From Curvibacter sp. (GTDB taxonomy: Bacteria; Pseudomonadota; Gammaproteobacteria; Burkholderiales; Burkholderiaceae_C), in NCBI GenBank assembly GCA_003500955.1, contig DNQP01000041.1, forward strand, positions 1 to 15,310: a stretch of DNA of 15,310 nt, in the 5' to 3' direction. Made by a program: the position numbers and the translations under genes. Positions 13,854-15,310 of this stretch are shown here, one piece after another (within the stretch, counting starts at the first letter, position 1; each line of letters starts with the position of its first letter). The notes under the pieces were generated by a model. The model made no database searches. It saw only the letters and a list, made by a program, of their open reading frames with translations, and had not been told where the DNA came from.

Positions 13854-15310
13854 TCCACGGCCCGTGTGCCGGCATCGGCCAGCAGGCCGCGCACGATCAG
13901 CACCTGCGCGAGGTAATAGGTCGACAGCACCCAGAGCTGCGACAGCGGCAGCGGCGAGACGAACTTGTTGAGCGCCAGCAGCGTGTCGCTGAGCATGAAG
14001 AAACCTGCGCCCACGGCCACCCAGACCGATCCCGGCGTCTGCAGCACCGTGGCGCGGCCCATGGCTTGCGCGGCCATGAGGGCGATCACGGTCACATAGG
14101 CCGCCACCGGAGCGCGCAACCCCGCCGGCAGGCCGCCGACCCAGAGCACGCCGTACATCACCGCCCCGAAGCCCAGCGTGAGCGCGAGCGCGCGCCGGTT
14201 CGGAAACCAGGCCAGGTCCTTCTTGAACACCGCGATATAGGCCAGATGGGCGCAGAGAAAGCACAGCAGGCCGGGGATGAAGTAGCCGGGCAGCATGAGG
14301 AAGACGTCACCGGCCAGCGAGCCGACCAGGGCCAGCTGCAAAGGCAGGGCTTTCTTGATGGGCAGGCTCTTGGCTACCAAAATGATAGCTATGGCCATCG
14401 CCAGCGGCTTGAACATACGGTGCAGCTCGACGTAGCCCGTGGCTGCGCAGGCCGTGGAGAGCGCCGCGGCCTCGATGAAGAGCACCTCGGTGAGCGAGAG
14501 CCGCCCCTGCAGCACGGCCCCCGTGCACCACAGGCCGGTGGCCAGCGCCAGCAGCCAGACCACGGCCTGGGCCAGCGGCAGGCCCTCCGAGGTCCAGAGG
14601 AAGAGCACCGCGCCCGCGAGCATCAGCACAAACTGCAGCGCGCCGAAGGCCTGCACGCTGCGGCTGGCCGGCGGGTCGTAGCGCCGCACGCGCGTGATGT
14701 CGAAGGCCGGCTTGGGAAAGCGCGCCGCCACATCGGCCGGGCGCCAGCCCGGGGGCTTGAACCAGACGCGCAGCTTGTCGCGCCAGCGCCGCGCGTGCCA
14801 GCTGTCGTGCAGCAAGCCCCAGTAGACCTCGGCATTGGCCCAGAGCGGGTCCCAGCTGTTGAGGGGGCTGCGCGTGCCATAGACGCACTTCTCGTCCTCT
14901 TCCTTGAAGCTGCCGAAGAGCCGGTCCCAGACGATGAGCACGCCGCCGTAGTTGCGGTCCAGGTAACGGTCGTTGACGGCGTGGTGCACGCGGTGGTTGG
15001 ACGGGCTGCAGAACCAGCGGTCGAACCAGCCCAGCTTGCCCACCTGTTCGGTGTGGACCCAGAACTGGTAGAGCAGGTCGATCAGTGCCACGATGCCGAA
15101 GACCAGCGGTGGCACGCCGGCCAGGGCCATGGGCAGGTAGAAGAGCCAGCCCAGCAGCGCGCCGCTGGACGTCTGCCGCAGCGCGGTGGACAGGTTGTAG
15201 TCCTGGCTCTGGTGGTGCACCACGTGCGCGGCCCACAGCACGGCCGACTCGTGGCCCATGCGGTGCAGCCAGTAGTAGCAGAAGTCGTAGAACACCAGCG
15301 CCAGCAGCCA
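13781..15310 (-). CDS. Alkylglycerol monooxygenase-like / lysoplasmalogenase (YhhN-TMEM86) fusion, 5' partial
   Basis: An integral membrane protein of at least 504 residues whose start lies beyond the right edge; the frame is open to 15310. Residue numbers count from the GTG at 15295. The first part is a fatty-acid-hydroxylase-superfamily di-iron enzyme with all eight-histidine-type boxes: HRMGH (11-15), HVVHH (24-28), His81 and HRVHH (101-105). VYGTRSPLNSWDPLW (138-152) and WFKPPGWRP (178-186), plus the helices after them, resemble animal AGMO/TMEM195 including its C-terminal membrane region. From about residue 290 the sequence becomes YhhN/TMEM86: FKPLAM, LAGDVFLMLP (Asp330), FIPGLLCFLCAHLAYI, FFMLSDTLLALNKF (Asp437) and YYLAQVLIVRGL. 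Both halves match families that cleave ether lipids: O-alkyl ether oxidation (with tetrahydropterin in animals) and vinyl-ether hydrolysis. The last 34 residues are a non-conserved tail. Confidence 0.88.
   Translation of the reverse strand, partial: WLLALVFYDFCYYWLHRMGHESAVLWAAHVVHHQSQDYNLSTALRQTSSGALLGWLFYLPMALAGVPPLVFGIVALIDLLYQFWVHTEQVGKLGWFDRWFCSPSNHRVHHAVNDRYLDRNYGGVLIVWDRLFGSFKEEDEKCVYGTRSPLNSWDPLWANAEVYWGLLHDSWHARRWRDKLRVWFKPPGWRPADVAARFPKPAFDITRVRRYDPPASRSVQAFGALQFVLMLAGAVLFLWTSEGLPLAQAVVWLLALATGLWCTGAVLQGRLSLTEVLFIEAAALSTACAATGYVELHRMFKPLAMAIAIILVAKSLPIKKALPLQLALVGSLAGDVFLMLPGYFIPGLLCFLCAHLAYIAVFKKDLAWFPNRRALALTLGFGAVMYGVLWVGGLPAGLRAPVAAYVTVIALMAAQAMGRATVLQTPGSVWVAVGAGFFMLSDTLLALNKFVSPLPLSQLWVLSTYYLAQVLIVRGLLADAGTRAVDQSSLTSTIFSDLANTQAMAKPTE
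14373..14416. other. AT-rich patch at the junction of the two fused domains
   Basis: GGCTACCAAAATGATAGCTATGG and the following CGCCAGCGGCTTGA stand out from the GC-rich coding DNA. They encode the helix FKPLAMAIAIILVAK where the YhhN-like half begins. The patch recalls a dispersed AAAATGATAGCTG...GCGCTTGA element I associate with Comamonadaceae genomes, but hydrophobic Ile/Met/Lys codons alone could produce it. Confidence 0.25.

Noticed and set aside
13014..14264. A 416-codon minus-strand frame bridging the MipA-like gene and the lipid-enzyme gene
   Set aside because: It is antisense to MipA and in a wrong frame of the fusion gene; both of those have strong family motifs.
1..15310. CRISPR array, tRNA or rRNA genes, insertion sequences, prophage genes
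   Set aside because: No regularly spaced direct repeats, cloverleaf-like segments, transposase motifs or terminal inverted repeats were recognised by reading both strands.

Overview
The window (about two thirds G+C) looks like chromosomal DNA of a betaproteobacterium, most likely a member of the Comamonadaceae (Burkholderiales). The protein sequences, the dtd / ybeY-ybeZ / ruvA / ruvB neighbourhood, and a TTTCGACAGGCTCAACGCGAACGG-type short repeat of a kind common in that family all point there. This placement is inference from sequence feel, without a database search. I see no rRNA, tRNA, CRISPR array, insertion sequence or phage gene.

Layout. (1) 3-482: 3' end of a ferric-iron-type ABC permease gene. 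(2) 537-4697: a compact sulfide-oxidation module. It has an ArsR-family regulator (+), then on the minus strand a cytochrome c, an FccB flavoprotein and a periplasmic DsrE-like protein (transcribed 3091 to 991), and on the plus strand a periplasmic metallo-beta-lactamase-fold protein coupled to a thioredoxin-like protein. The two arms diverge from an AT-rich promoter island at about 3220-3260, which shares a sequence word with the regulator's own promoter. These are the accessory parts of a sox locus (SoxR/F/E/H/S-like) without any core SoxXYZABCD gene in view. (3) 4728-9905: housekeeping genes: dtd, ybeY-ybeZ (minus), ruvA plus a DUF1232 membrane protein, a secreted alpha-carbonic anhydrase with a long proline/alanine N-terminal extension (minus), and ruvB. 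(4) 9930-13853: a tightly overlapping four-gene operon of periplasmic adaptor, FtsX/MacB-type permease, LolD/MacB-type ATPase and a MipA/OmpV-family outer-membrane protein. (5) 13781-15310 (minus, start outside the window): a large membrane protein joining an alkylglycerol-monooxygenase-like half to a YhhN/TMEM86 lysoplasmalogenase-like half. Its 3' end overlaps the mipA-like gene tail to tail.

How the parts may work together. In region 2 the flavoprotein would oxidise sulfide in the periplasm and pass electrons to the small cytochrome; the DsrE-like, metallo-hydrolase and thioredoxin-like proteins would handle persulfide sulfur or protein thiols, under a cysteine-bearing ArsR sensor. In region 4 the adaptor, permease and ATPase form a MacAB-like efflux or envelope-lipid machine with an outer-membrane protein translated from the same message. 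In region 5 both halves belong to families that cleave ether lipids (alkyl ether and vinyl ether), suggesting one polypeptide for ether-lipid breakdown. The fusion and the MipA-linked transporter are the most unusual items; the sulfide module is the clearest pathway.
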